A stretch of 64,000 nt of DNA from Eurosta solidaginis (GCF_040869045.1 NW_027137030.1:216974-280973), one strand, 5' to 3'; positions 32,891 through 44,545 are shown, counted from the stretch's first letter. Notes: generated by a model not told the origin, from the sequence alone. Program-made: numbers and translations.

Positions 32891-35800
32891 TTAACGTGGT
32901 AGCGAGATGGTTTTCACTGGAGCCACTCTGGTTTTTGCTAAGAGTAAGTGAATGAAAACCTGATCGTCTCTTTTTACGCGCATATATATCGCTGCAGCAT
33001 ATGCTTTCTCGGAAGCGTCACAGAAGCCGTGGATTTCTATTTCGCCTTCCGGGGAAAAATTTACCCACCGCGGTATCCATATGTTATCTATTTCGCCATA
33101 GTGTTGGGTGAAGGTTTTCCACCGTTCTAATGTATTTGGTGAGACAGGCTCATCCCATCCGGTGCCTTCTAACCAAATATTCTGCATTAATATTTTTGCT
33201 ACTATGACCATTGGTGCAAGCCAGCCTAAAGGGTCGAAAAGTTTGGCTATCGCGGATAGGATTGCGCGTTTGGTGATGTTCTCGCCCTTCTCTAAAACTC
33301 CTGCGGTGAAGTAAAACATGTCTGAATGCGCGTTCCATCGTATTCCGAGTGCCTTCACCGAGCTAGCCTCTTCAAACGCTAGGAAGTCCTCGCTGAGCAA
33401 ATCCGTTTTGGGGATGTCCTGAAGGACTTCCTCACAATTGGATGTCCACTTGCGCAACGGAAAGCCAGCTGAGTGTAATGCTTCGCGAATCTCGTTCCTT
33501 GCTTTGATAGTTGACGCTATTGTATGCCCTCCAGATAAAACGTCGTCGACATACATACTTTCGCGTAATATACCCGATGCTATTAGGTGGGTATTTTCTA
33601 CATCATTAGCCAATTGTAGAAGTGACCGTATCGCGAGGTAGGGGGCGCAGTTTACACCAAATGTGACAGTCTTTAGTTCGTAAAGACTGATGGGTTCGTT
33701 GGGGGATGTTCGATGGACAATTCTTTGAAATTTGGCGTGATTATCGGTCACCCAAATTTGCCTATACATCTTTTCTATGTCACTATTAAAAACAAAGCGA
33801 TACAGTCGCCAACGTAAAATTAAAATAGGCAAGTCTGCTTGGAGTACTGGACCTGGGTGGAGTATGTCGTTTAGACTAATGCCATTTGCTGTCGGACTTG
33901 ACGCGTTGAAGACGACGCGCACCTTGGTGGTGGTACTTTCCGCCTTTACAACGGCGTGGTGGGGCAGGAAATAATTATCCGAATCGTCGGATGGTACATT
34001 ATTTTTAATTTTTCTCATATGTCCAAGCGTTTCGTATTCGGATAACACCCGAACATACTCTTTCCCTAACTCTTGGTTTTTCAGTAATCGCCCCTCATTT
34101 CTGAAGAATTGTGAACATGCGCGCTTTAGAGACGGTCCTAATGCAATCTTCTCAGGGTAATCCTGCCTGAATGGTAGCGAGACTGTATATCTTCCACTTT
34201 CATCACGTTTTGTTGTGTCCTTAAATAATTGTTCACAATACCTTTCTTCTTCATTAACCATTTTGTTTTTGGGAACATTTTCTACCTCCCAGAAAGCTTT
34301 TAATTGGTTGTCCAACGCAACCTCGTTGTAGAATGACATGATGCTCTTCGTTGGACTCGGTGCTTCGATGCGACCGGTTAGTATCCAACCGAACACTGTC
34401 TCTTGGGCCAGAAGTGTATTTAGTACATTCTTTTTCAGACCACTCAGTATAATTTGGGGATATATGTCTCCTCCAAGTATGAGGTCTACATCTTCGTTGA
34501 TGTAGAACCTCTTGTCTGCCAAAACCAAGTCTGGGAATGCCTGCATAGTCATGACGTTGATATGGCAGGATGGAAGATTCCCAGTGAGTTTGGCTAGGAC
34601 TAGAACGGGTGTAGTCAGGCTGAAGCAGGCATCCACTGGTGAACGTAATTCAATTTTGGATGCTTCTTTCACCTGGGCTGACACCGAATTTGTGATGCCT
34701 GAAACTTGGGCATGCATTTTTCTCGCTGGCAAATTGATTCTGCGTTTCAGTCTTTTAGTTATAAAGGAACATTCAGACCCTGAATCAATTAATGCCCGTG
34801 CGGAGAAGTCGGTACCATTATGGCGAATGTATACGCGAGCAGTTCCTAATAGCACGCCTGTGCTGGACTTGGCATGACAGGATTTTACATTCTGGTTCGC
34901 AGATTGTCGCGCCTGTGCCGAAGTTGTTGGGCTATTATCCGCATCTTTGAAAGGATTGCGTACAGCCGTGTGCTGAGATGTATCCGCATGCAGGAGCGTT
35001 TGGTGACGAGAGTGGCATTTGGAACAGTTGTAGGAACTGGTGCACTTCGTCACGGTGTGTCCTGGGGATAAGCAATTCAGGCAGCCACTTGTGGATTTTA
35101 TAAATTTAATCCTTTCTACTGGGGTTAAGTCGCAGAAGCGTGAACAGTTGCGTAATCTGTGCTCCGTAGATTTGCACATTTTACAAATTGATTTTATTGT
35201 TTGCTTGGATACTTTCGTTTGAAAAGCACCAAGTCTTTTCGTAGGGGTTTCCGTTGATTGTCGCGACGCGTTTGGTTTTTGCACTTTCGAAGTGGCATGC
35301 CCTGTAAAACCAGACACTGTTTCAAGTGTCTGAAACCGATTAGACAGGAATTTATCCATATCCTCCCATTTGGATATGTCCATTTTATGGTCTATACTTT
35401 GCTCCCAAAGAGCCAGCGTTCTCTCTGGTAACTTGGTTGAGCATAGATAGGTCAGGATTGCATCCCAATTGGAAGTGTCAATTTTGTGGCATTTGAGGGA
35501 CGAAATACAATTATTTATATCATTTTGCAGCTTTTTTATTGAACTGCCACACTCACTTTCTACCTTTTTTAAGTTAAATAAAATTTGTAGTTGTGTGTTA
35601 ACTAAGATACGTTTGTTTTCGTATCTTTCACACAAGTTTTTCCAGGCCATCTCGAAACCTTCATTTGTGAGGGGGCATTTTTTAACGATATCTTTTGCTT
35701 CGCCCTGCGTTTTGTTGTTGAGATGGAATAACTTTTCCACCCCTTTCAAGCTGGAATTGTTTATATAAATTGCCGTGAAAAGGTCGCGAAAAGTTGGCCA

Positions 35801-36175
35801 AGACAGATAATCCCCTTTAAAAACTTCCGTGTCGCAAGCAGGGAGGCGAATTTTATGCGCATGAGGTTCTTGCTCAGGGTTGACGTTCTTTTCATCCTTC
35901 TTGTATTTTTCTGCCTCAGCAGATATAGACGCTGAACATCGCACGTAGATTGCGTATGCTGCCTTTTGCTTCTTTCTGATCGCCATAACATCATCCGCTG
36001 ACACCTCATCAGATCCCAATAGCGAATCAAACGCAGACTTTACCTTCTTCCACAAGAGCCGCAACTCTTCCTGCTGTATTGCAAGGGTGTGTTTGCTATG
36101 GTCGCTCTCCGGAATAAGGCTGTAATCTTTATCAAACTCTGCGATTGATTCTGCTAAACGGATGTAGGTTTCCAT
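32891..36175 (-). CDS. BEL gag-protease-reverse transcriptase polyprotein, ends at a premature stop
   Basis: 1,094 codons from METYIRLAESIAEF. Gag comes first (WPTFRDLFTAIY near 126, LCERYENKRILVN near 181). Zinc knuckles follow at about 331-395 (CKMCKSTEHRLRNC, CLNCLSPGHTVTKC, CSKCHSRHQTLLH). Aspartic protease has ALIDSGSECSF near 461. Reverse transcriptase has motif A FNSDIEKMYRQ near 796 and YVDDVLSGG near 885. RNase H begins near 1040. BEL elements make one gag-pol polyprotein. Here the frame stops with TAA at 32891-32893, where the family keeps a leucine in SLPRLELCG, and continues in frame afterwards. It is otherwise undamaged and matches the 99%-identical LTRs, so the copy is young. 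Confidence 0.93.
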   Translation of the reverse strand: METYIRLAESIAEFDKDYSLIPESDHSKHTLAIQQEELRLLWKKVKSAFDSLLGSDEVSADDVMAIRKKQKAAYAIYVRCSASISAEAEKYKKDEKNVNPEQEPHAHKIRLPACDTEVFKGDYLSWPTFRDLFTAIYINNSSLKGVEKLFHLNNKTQGEAKDIVKKCPLTNEGFEMAWKNLCERYENKRILVNTQLQILFNLKKVESECGSSIKKLQNDINNCISSLKCHKIDTSNWDAILTYLCSTKLPERTLALWEQSIDHKMDISKWEDMDKFLSNRFQTLETVSGFTGHATSKVQKPNASRQSTETPTKRLGAFQTKVSKQTIKSICKMCKSTEHRLRNCSRFCDLTPVERIKFIKSTSGCLNCLSPGHTVTKCTSSYNCSKCHSRHQTLLHADTSQHTAVRNPFKDADNSPTTSAQARQSANQNVKSCHAKSSTGVLLGTARVYIRHNGTDFSARALIDSGSECSFITKRLKRRINLPARKMHAQVSGITNSVSAQVKEASKIELRSPVDACFSLTTPVLVLAKLTGNLPSCHINVMTMQAFPDLVLADKRFYINEDVDLILGGDIYPQIILSGLKKNVLNTLLAQETVFGWILTGRIEAPSPTKSIMSFYNEVALDNQLKAFWEVENVPKNKMVNEEERYCEQLFKDTTKRDESGRYTVSLPFRQDYPEKIALGPSLKRACSQFFRNEGRLLKNQELGKEYVRVLSEYETLGHMRKIKNNVPSDDSDNYFLPHHAVVKAESTTTKVRVVFNASSPTANGISLNDILHPGPVLQADLPILILRWRLYRFVFNSDIEKMYRQIWVTDNHAKFQRIVHRTSPNEPISLYELKTVTFGVNCAPYLAIRSLLQLANDVENTHLIASGILRESMYVDDVLSGGHTIASTIKARNEIREALHSAGFPLRKWTSNCEEVLQDIPKTDLLSEDFLAFEEASSVKALGIRWNAHSDMFYFTAGVLEKGENITKRAILSAIAKLFDPLGWLAPMVIVAKILMQNIWLEGTGWDEPVSPNTLERWKTFTQHYGEIDNIWIPRWVNFSPEGEIEIHGFCDASEKAYAAAIYMRVKRDDQVFIHLLLAKTRVAPVKTISLPR

Positions 36176-36873
36176 TGTTTTATTTACGTTTATTAACGAG
36201 AAAATTGCCGATTATAGAAATGGAACTCTTCAGAGTTAAAATGCCTGCCCAGCCCTAAATAAAAACTATTGAACTTCAAGTTTATTATTTATTTTGTTTA
36301 TTGCAGACTTTTTGTCTTGGTAGCGACAACGAAAAGGGTTTATTTTATGGACTTTTTGTCACAGCAGCGACAACAGAAAAAAGGTTTAATTTACAGACTT
36401 TTTGTCTCAGCTGCAACAACAAAAAAGGGGACCACTCGCCACCTCCACAAATAATGGGTGTATTTTGGTGAAAGTGAAAAAATGCGTGCGATATTGCAAA
36501 ACAAGCGCCAAAAAAGCGGGTATTTATCTTTATTTGTCACTAATAATCACTTAAACGAAAAAAAAAAGTGGCAAGAAATATAACACTTACTTTTTATTTT
36601 TGCTGGAGGTATTGATGTGATGGCTGTGGCTCCGGTGGCTGCTAATGTCGTGTATAGTATAACTTCCAGCTTTGGTTCTGCTGGGATATGCTGTGGCAAA
36701 TAAAACTTTTGATGATTTTTTTGTTTGTGGCAATTCGTGCAAAATTTTGTAATAGGCAAAATCCTTCGGCAAAAGTTTATGAGTTGGATAAATTGTGCTG
36801 TGCAGGTAGATTCTCTGGTGCAGTGGACTGTAATTTTAGGCTTTTAGTTCCTTTTTCGGGGAGTAAGGACCAA
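36176..36873 (-). other. BEL 5' leader and primer-binding site
   Basis: About 700 bp between gag start and the 5' LTR. A primer-binding-like site (TGGTCCTTACTCC on minus) sits at 36855-36872, one base from the LTR. A three-copy minisatellite of about 47 bp (GACTTTTTGTC plus GCGACAACGAAAAG-like) fills 36306-36430. Confidence 0.7.
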
Positions 36874-37375
36874 TGTTCGGCCTGAGTGCGTCGTAAACCG
36901 GCAGTGGGTAGGCGCACAAGGGTCGATCTTGGAGTGGATGGTTCGCTCAAAAGAAATAAAGGAAACAAACGCACAGAGGATTTCCTCGTTATAATAATGT
37001 TTTATTAAGAGTGTTAGGAAATATAGAGTGGATACAATATTACCTTGGTGTTGAACGTGACGGTGGCGATCTTGGGCGATGTGTGCTGGTTGGCGGTCAA
37101 ACGAAGAAGAGACCGGTTATCCCGTTGAGGACAACCGCTAAGCCGCGAAAAAGTCCTCTGGTAATAAGGAGGGGAAAAAAAGCCACACACACAACAACCC
37201 CCACATATACGTGCATGGGTGCTGACAACCCGCACACACACGTGCATGCGTACGAAACGCATGCATGTGCATGCATGCACACAAATGCGGCGTGAGTGTG
37301 GGTGGCTGGAAATATTATTAAAACGTTAGGGAGGGGCGCCGTCAATCAGATAAAAGTTAGGCTTGGGCCTAAACA
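36874..37375 (-). repeat. LTR, right copy (5' LTR of the minus-strand element)
   Basis: 502 bp, ends TGTTCGG and CTAAACA, about 99% identical by eye to the left copy. It is followed by the target duplication GTATT at 37376-37380. Confidence 0.95.
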
Positions 37376-38800
37376 GTATTAATGAGGGTTTTAAAAGGGA
37401 GTGGCCCTTAGTTGTATATGTGAAGGCGTTCTCGAGATATCGACCGAAATGTGGGCCAGCGTGACCCAGAACATCATCTGTTGGGTACCGCTAATTTATT
37501 TATATATGTAACACCACGAACAGTATTCCTGCCAAAATTCCAAGGGCTATTGATTTCGCCCTGCAGAACTTTTTCATTTTCTTCTACTTAATATGGTAGG
37601 TGTCACACCCATTTTACAAAGTTTTATTCTAAAGTTATATTTTGCGTCAACAAACCAATCCAATTACCATGTTTCATCCCTTTTTTCGTATTTGGTATAG
37701 AATTATGGCATTTTTTTTTCATTTTTCGTAATTTTCGATATCGAAAAAGTGGGCGCGGTCATAGTCGGATTTCGGCCATTTTTAATACCAAGATAAAGGG
37801 AGTCCAGATAAGTACGTGAACTGAGTTTATTAGAGATATATCGATTTTTGCTCAAGTTATTGTGTTAACGGCCGAGCGGAAGGACAGACGGTCGACTGTG
37901 TATAAAAACTGGGCGTGGCTTCAACCGATTTCGCCCTTTTTCACAGAAATAAGTTATCGTCTTTAAAACTAAGCCCTTACCAAATTTCACAAGAATTGGT
38001 AAATTTTTGTTCGACTTATGGCATTAAAAGTATCCTAGACAAATTAAATGAATAAGGGCGGAGCCACACCCATTTTGAAATTTTCTTTTATTTTTGTATT
38101 TTGTTGCACCACATCATTACTGGAGTTGAATGTTGACATAATTTACTTATATACTGTAAAGATATTAAGTTTTTTGTTAAAATTTGACTTAAAAAACATT
38201 TTTTTTTAAGTGGGCGTGGTCGTTCTCCGATTTTGCTAATTTTTATCAAGCATACATACACTAATAGGAGTAATGTTCCTGCCGAATTTCATCATGATAT
38301 CTTCAACGACTGCCAAATTACAGCTTGCAAAACTTCTAAATTACTTTCTTTTAAAAGTGGGCGGTGCCACGCCCATTGTCCAAAACTTTACTAATTTTCC
38401 ATTCTGAGCCATAAATTCAACTCACCTACCAAGTTTCATCGCTTTATCCCTCTTTGGTAATGAATTATCACACTTTCCGGTTTTTCGAAATTTTCGATGT
38501 CGAAAAAGTTGGCGTGGTTATAGTCCGATATCGTTCATTTTAAGTAGCAATCTGAGATGAGTGCCCAGGAACCTACATACCATATTTCATCAAGATACCT
38601 CAAAATTTACTGAAGTTATCGTGTTAACGGACAGACGGACGGACGGACGGACATGGCTCAATCAAATTTTTTTTCGATACTGATGATTTTGATATATGGA
38701 AGTCTATATCTATCTCGATTCCTTTATACCTGTACAAGCAATCGTTATGCAATCAAAGTTAATATACTCTGTGAGCTCTGCTCAACTGAGTATAAAAAAA
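37376..38800 (-). mobile_element. HINE copy D, remainder
   Basis: Continues the satellite unit broken at 22401, then the full non-coding region, the (GGAC)n run at about 38630-38650 and the 5' terminus (CTCAACTGAGTATAAAA) at about 38783-38800. Confidence 0.85.
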
Positions 38801-39055
38801 ATATCACTTATTTGGCGCTTTGTGCGATATTTTTCGTAAATCGAGCGACTGACGTTCTTTTCACAATAATACTAGTATTTTTCGCTAGTTATTGTTATAA
38901 CTTATTTTGAAAATTATTGTTAACTTTTTAGATTGATATTGTTTAAAAACGTGTTTATAATTTTTTTTTTTTTCAAAATACATATATTTATTTATTGTAG
39001 CGATGTAAAGTCAGTTTCTATATTCCTACAGTTGCCGTCTTAAGCTGTTGTTGTG
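38801..39055. other. AT-rich spacer
   Basis: No gene or repeat recognised; contains T-runs and a 13-base T tract near 38960. Confidence 0.5.
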
Positions 39056-39396
39056 GTTGTTGCGATAAGGACACTCCCCGAAGGCCTTTGGTAGTGTTAT
39101 CGATATTGATGGTTCTTTGCCGGATGACTTTTAGGCCATACCGTCCTCCCACCTCCTAGATCCATGAGGAATTCGGGGTCGCCAGAGCCTCGGCTGTTAA
39201 AGAAACAGGATTGGCCACGTATAGATGAGGTTGACAATAGGGTTTGGAGAAGCTATATATTGCGCTGGCAACCTGAAAGGGTTGCGCTACACAACCCCTT
39301 AAATCTATTTGGTATTTTAGTCGCCTCTTACGACAGGTATGCCTACCGCGGGTATATTCTTACCCCCTAACCCGCTGGGGTGACCGTCTCAAGCTA
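39056..39396 (-). repeat. Dispersed repeat resembling a non-LTR 5' region
   Basis: GC-richer than its surroundings. On the minus strand it begins CCCCAGCGGGTTAGGGGGTA, then ATATACCCGCGGTAGGCATAC and CTGTCGTAAGAGGCGAC. I believe this start belongs to a repeat common in fly genomes. It is absent from the duplicated block at 18 kb, so it inserted or arrived separately. No protein frame supports a function. Confidence 0.4.
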
Positions 39397-39456
39397 ATTA
39401 AATTAAAATAATATGTTAAAGATGAACAAACGTTTAAATCGGTAGCAAATTAACGT

Positions 39457-40440
39457 CGCATCTTATATATTATTTCTAACTGCTGTTTTTATGTGCAGGT
39501 CCCTTTGGTATCAAAATATATAAATAAAGTTTAGGTTGTAAAGATGGGGATGCGTGCTATTAGCAAACTTTGGGCATTATTGGCCCTAGTGCTTTTGTTT
39601 AGCTTTATTTTATTAAAATAATTTGTTAAAAATAAACGATTGTGAGCATACAAAGAAATATATTTGTAATTTGGAACTATTGTGAATATTTGATAAGAAC
39701 TAACACTGCATTGCCGTCAGTTGCTAACATTCGCCAGGTGGCAGCGCAAGCGCATGTAAGTTTTTATTGAAAGATGATTGACTGATAGATTAGCTGATTT
39801 ATGTTGCTATTTGATATGAGACTTTTATATACATACATTCATAAAACATTCTTTGTTGCGCAAGATGCACACGGGTCCGGCTTGTTAACACTTAATAAAA
39901 GATCTTGATTATGTCACCCCACTTAGTTTCGAGCAGTGTTGTTGCTCAAAATGTAGTGCACCGGCCCAACTATGGTTTTGTGAGAGGAGCATACAATAAA
40001 ACTAATTAGCAGTTTGAAAACAGATAGAAATTATTTGTACTTTTCTCTATTTACTCATTAAAAATATAGTTATTGTATACATATCACATGATCGTTCTCA
40101 AATTAATGTATCAATTCAGTTGCGCAAATACCTACAGTGATGGAAAAAAGAATAGGGACAATTTACTCCCAAATGCTAAATGAATTATATCAGCAGAAAT
40201 TGAACATCTTCCTTAGAATAGTGCACCCTATAAAATTTAAATTTAAAGCTTGTTGCAATAAATTACATTTTATGACTCAATAACCTATATTACTATTTTA
40301 ATTTAATTTACATGCATTATCGCCTTGGTGTTGTTATTTTTTATTTTTTTGTTTTAGGTTACCACCTATGCAGGTCGTGATCAAAAAAATGTGATTGTGT
40401 CGATTTGATTTGGTACAGCGCTTTTTAAAAATTTTGCACG
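39457..40440. repeat. Duplicated block, copy 2 (partner 18189-19166)
   Basis: Collinear with 18189-19166. Its left edge GTCGCATCTTATAT appears to be the uninterrupted form of the site where the long-TIR element copy 2 inserted. Confidence 0.85.
39544..39621 (+). CDS. Putative 25-residue membrane peptide, duplicate copy
   Basis: Same 25-codon frame as at 18291, starting MGMRAISKLW with the hydrophobic run ALLALVLLFSFILL. The three replacements relative to the other copy keep a single hydrophobic span, and length and stop are conserved. The upstream TTTTTATGTGCAG and downstream AATAAA are also kept. Whether it is translated cannot be told from sequence. Confidence 0.28.
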   Translation: MGMRAISKLWALLALVLLFSFILLK

Positions 40441-40828
40441 CTCTACTGTGGATACAAACATGTCTATCTATATATTTACTTTTGTAACTCTTCTGACAGG
40501 GATTTTTAAGGTCATAATTTTTGTTTTTCTTTTCAAATAAATTAAGATTTGTAAAAGTTGTACAGGTGAGTATAATTTTCTGCAGGGGTAAGTTTAATTT
40601 TCTTCACAAATATTAATCCTAATTTTTTTGCACTTACTTAAAACCAAAAAATGTGATTGAAAAATAAAAATAAGTCTCTCCCGCTGGTGGACCCGACTCA
40701 AGTCTTCACATTTTCATTTTCGAAAGTAATAGAACGGAGGATTATTAATCTAAATGGTCATCAAACCTGATAGGTGACCAAACAGAATTACTCCTTAAGG
40801 TAAAAACTCAACAGCTCTAGCAGATTCC
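40441..40828. other. Extra segment in duplicated block 2
   Basis: About 390 bp absent between the matching positions of the 19-kb copy. It contains no recognisable gene. It may belong to the original BEL locus and be deleted in the other copy. Confidence 0.4.
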
Positions 40829-43800
40829 TATAAAACGTATTCCTTTCCCCATTCCACAAGACGTCTACAGCTTCGACAGAGCAGAAATATGAAAAATGCT
40901 CTGAAAGTTATGAAAGTTGCATGTCGCAAATTATCGACGTCATGGAATTGTTGAGACCCCCACTAAATCACCTCAACCGCGCCCACGAAATATTTCACGG
41001 TAGTTAAGAAGACTGGCCAGCATTTAAATATATGTTTACGGTGGTCCATGGTTATCATTTCCGATTAACTCAAGCCGAAAACCTTTTTCAGCTGCGATAA
41101 AAGACAAGAGGTTAGGCAGGCCAACATGTGATACAATACCTCTTAACGGATGACACCTTCCAGTTATCATGGGACGCCCTCAGAGCTCGGTACGAAAACC
41201 GATGAATATTGATGAATAATCAGCTGTATACCCTCTTTAGTCTTCAGCAAATATACTCTGAAAATGGTGAGCAGCTCGCGAGGTCACCAATACTATTTAA
41301 CACCATCAACTCACTCATTTTCGCCAAATTAATAAAGTCTCCAAAATCAGCTCAATCATTCAAAAATCGACCAAAAATTGTATCGCAAAATCGTAGTCAA
41401 GGAAGAAGACCAAGACTTCCAAGGATATCTCTTCAGAAAGCTCCTCAAAATCCGATAGAAGATGTTAAATAAAAAACCGTAACTTTTGATGTTAAATACG
41501 CGCCATAGCTCGCAATGCGCACATCTCACCAACTCGCTCAGGCCTACAAAAAAAAAAAAACACTCGCCACTAACATCATACTACGAGAAACTTATGTAGA
41601 TGATGTCCTCTCTGGCGGGCACGATATACAGTCATCTCTCGATTCTAGGAACCAAACTATAGAAGCTCTAAAATTAGCAAAAAATAACCGCAAATCATAC
41701 AAAAAGACTCGAATCCAAAGAGTTTCAAATTCCATGACACTACTACTAGGATGGAACGCATTAACTGACATGTTTTCCTACTCATACAACCCAATTCCCG
41801 TCTTTAAGTCAAGTACAAAACGGCAACTGCTCTCAGCCGTAGCGAAATTTTTTGACCCGGCAGAATGGATATCACTAATCTTAGCCAAAATCCTTCTCCA
41901 ATAGCTCTGGTAAGAAGGAACCGACTGTGATGAAGAAGTCAAACCGGAATCCTTTTACAAGTGGAATACCTTCCGTGCTAGTCTCCCAGCTATTAGCTGT
42001 GTAAATATCCCTCGATGTGTGCAATTTTTCATATTAAATGCATTCAAATCCACGGTTCCTCTAATGCAGGGATCGCCAAAACCTTCTTATGGAAGCGTGA
42101 CCACACCTACTTTGAAACAAAATTGATATTCATAAATAAAAAAATGGCGACGGAGCTAGTAAAAAGTACACTGTAAAAACTTTGAAAATTCATAAAATAA
42201 GATTTTTTAATATCTCGATTCTTGCGCCACGTGGCGGCGATTTTTTTTCATAAAGCGGTTTCTATTCATGTATGTAATATGTGTTTCTAAAATGAGCCAA
42301 ATTATCTTCTACTTCAAACTTGTAACTAATATGTATATTCCATATTCAATTTTTTAAGTTCAAGTGAGGCGAAATAAATTTTTGTCATTGCATGTCTATT
42401 CCTCATTTTGTTTTCTAAAAAAATAGAGACAACCAACCAGTGAGCAGAAATGGCGCTGGCACGTACACAAACTCAGTCGGACTTGGTATCTGTTAAAATT
42501 AACGTATCGCATTGTTTTATTGAATGCATTGAAAAATACTTCTACATGCGTTTAATTAAATAAATCAAACAAAGTTTTATTGTTTTCGTACAGGAAAACC
42601 AAAAATATACCCAAAAATATTACTTCAAAAGTTAATTTACACGAAATTATAGCAGTTTAGTTCCTAACAAGAGAACCTAATAAAACCGCGCTGCGTTTGT
42701 TTTAGTCCACGCAAACAACCGGTGTTTTTTGCCCCAACCCAAATAAGCATGCGTTGCGACAATGTAAAGCATGTGTGCAAACGTCAAATCTAAATGTCAC
42801 GCCGAATAAAAATTGGAAATCGAGTTAGTTTTTCACGCAGCAAATTCAATTTGGGTTGCTCTCAAACAAGTTGTATGTGCATGAGAAATTTTTGACAGAA
42901 AATGACTTGCGTGCATTTATATTAGTTTGGCTTGTAATGGACACAGCAGAATACATTCGGTTGTAGGCGAGATGATAGAATGTGTGCGCGCGGTGATGTG
43001 TGGTGCGCTTGCCTAAACGTTTTACAAAAACAATTGCGTTAAAGCGCTTATGGGGTGGCGACCACTGCTCTAATGCCATGCATTTGGTTATGTGTTTATA
43101 TAAGAGTGCAGCACGATGAGAACTCTGCCGCATCCCACCACTTTATGGCAAAAACCAAAGTCACATCCCTGCACACAGTTAACTTGCCACGTATAGAACT
43201 CTGCGGAGCCATATTATTGTCGAAATAAATAACTCAAACTCAATTTCAATTGAAATTGCCAACACCCTAACTGACACTCTAGTCAGATTCCTCCATTGTG
43301 TTGGCTAGAATAACCCCGACATACATGAAAAACTTATGTGGTATACAGGATTACCGAAATTTTGCAGAACGTCAGCAACACAAATTGGCGCCACATACCT
43401 AGTGATGACAACCCCACCGATTTAGGAACTCGAGGATGCAAACAACAAGATTTGGTTGACTGCTCATTATAGTGGAATGGATTCCAATAGCTCTCTAAGC
43501 CGAACACATTCTGGCCAAAATGCTCATTAAACATTAAAGCCGTTTCATATGTCACTCTCAAAACCACTCGATTCCCAATTCGATAGCCTTAACGGTCAGC
43601 ATGATACAGAAGGAATACTTCATCTGCAGACTGAAGCAAAAAGTAAAAAAATGCATATTCAACTGCAAGACGTGCACGATATATAAGCAACGAATGCGTT
43701 GACTTCGCTGGCCCATTTGTGGTGGAGACGTTCGCCTTGCGACGAGCTTACTACTCAAAAGCATACGTTTGTGTATTTGTATGCTTCTCTACTAAAACGG

Positions 43801-44545
43801 TTCATCTCGAATCTTGCACAAGTTAGAAAACTGAGGTCTTCAGAGCAGCCATCTCTCACTTCGTTGGACGAAGTAATGTATGATAATGGACATTCGGTGG
43901 TGCTCAACGAGCTATTCAAAAAGAGCTCGCAATATTCATCAAAGAAGCAGCTGTAGATATCGCTGAAAGATTTGTGATACCAAGTTTTTCTTGGCAGTTT
44001 ATACCTCATTATGTCTCACACATAAGCGGCCTATAGGAATCCGCGGTAAAAATCTTCAAGACACATTTCACCAAAGTAGCAGGAAGTCAAAGGTTTACGT
44101 TCGAAGAATTTACAACGCTCATCTTTCGAATAGAACAGGTGATTAATTCTCGCCCACTCTCTCCTATGTCACAGGACCCAAGTGATTTATAAGCCCTCTC
44201 TCCAATGCACTTCCTTTCGGGGCTCCCCCTTAGCATTCTTGCCAGAACCGAAAGCCGAAAACTTATATCCGACTACAAAATGGCAAATGTTGAAAGTTCT
44301 GTATCACCAATCTAGCTCACGATGAAAGATTTACACAAGATATATAAATAGAAACATCCCCAACGGAACGTTCGCGAAGGAGATATGTTTAAAGACGACC
44401 TACACCACCCAAATGACTGACGTTTCTTTATTTGCATTGTATAATGATTCTTACTTGTACCATGTACCAATTAAAGTAATTTATCGTTTCCTTAACTTTG
44501 CGTATTCAAGAAAATACAACAAAACATATCCTTTTTTAAGTTAGG
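40829..44545 (+). pseudogene. BEL/Pao retrotransposon remnant B, decayed
   Basis: Same family as 19167-20052, but longer. Gag patches lie at 40960-41280. A deletion at about 41475 leads to reverse transcriptase (KTVTFDVKYAP, ETYVDDVLSGGHD at about 41590-41630) and the connection domain (KRQLLSAVAKFFDPAEWISL). RNase H has patches near 42040 and 43150 (TKVTSLHTVNLPRIELCG). Integrase has patches at 43620-44330 (CVDFAGPFVVETFALRRAYY, AYVCVFVCFSTKTVHLESC, EQVINSRPLSPMSQDPSDL). Many stops and frame changes are present. About 1 kb of other repeats is inserted at about 42140-43140. TGTAAGCGGCCCAAC near 44548 may be the start of a 3' LTR. Confidence 0.8.
42140..43140. repeat. Repeat insertion within BEL remnant B
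   Basis: Starts with a family also found at 59.5-59.8 and 61.9-62.1 kb (ATATCTCGATTCTTGCG, GTGGCGGCGATTTTT, TTCTATTCATGTATGTA). The rest is AT-rich, without a gene. It separates two pieces of BEL RNase H. Confidence 0.6.

Larger units (their letters stand above)
22402..37375 (-). mobile_element. 15-kb LTR-bounded BEL-type unit with internal host-gene fragments
   Basis: Two direct LTRs (22402-22904 and 36874-37375) with TG...CA ends and a 5-bp target duplication GTATT bound 14,974 bp. In minus orientation a primer-binding-like site (TGGTCCTTACTCC) abuts the right LTR. A purine run (GCAGGGGGGGGCGGCA) abuts the left LTR. Contents in element order: leader, BEL gag-pol (36175-30962), a 3' tail with short repeats, about 4 kb of non-transposon DNA including a SCAP pseudogene in opposite orientation, a possible MIF4G-type fragment, then a second BEL gag-protease (24945-23683). 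BEL elements normally end soon after integrase, so about 8 kb here is extra. Confidence 0.85.
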
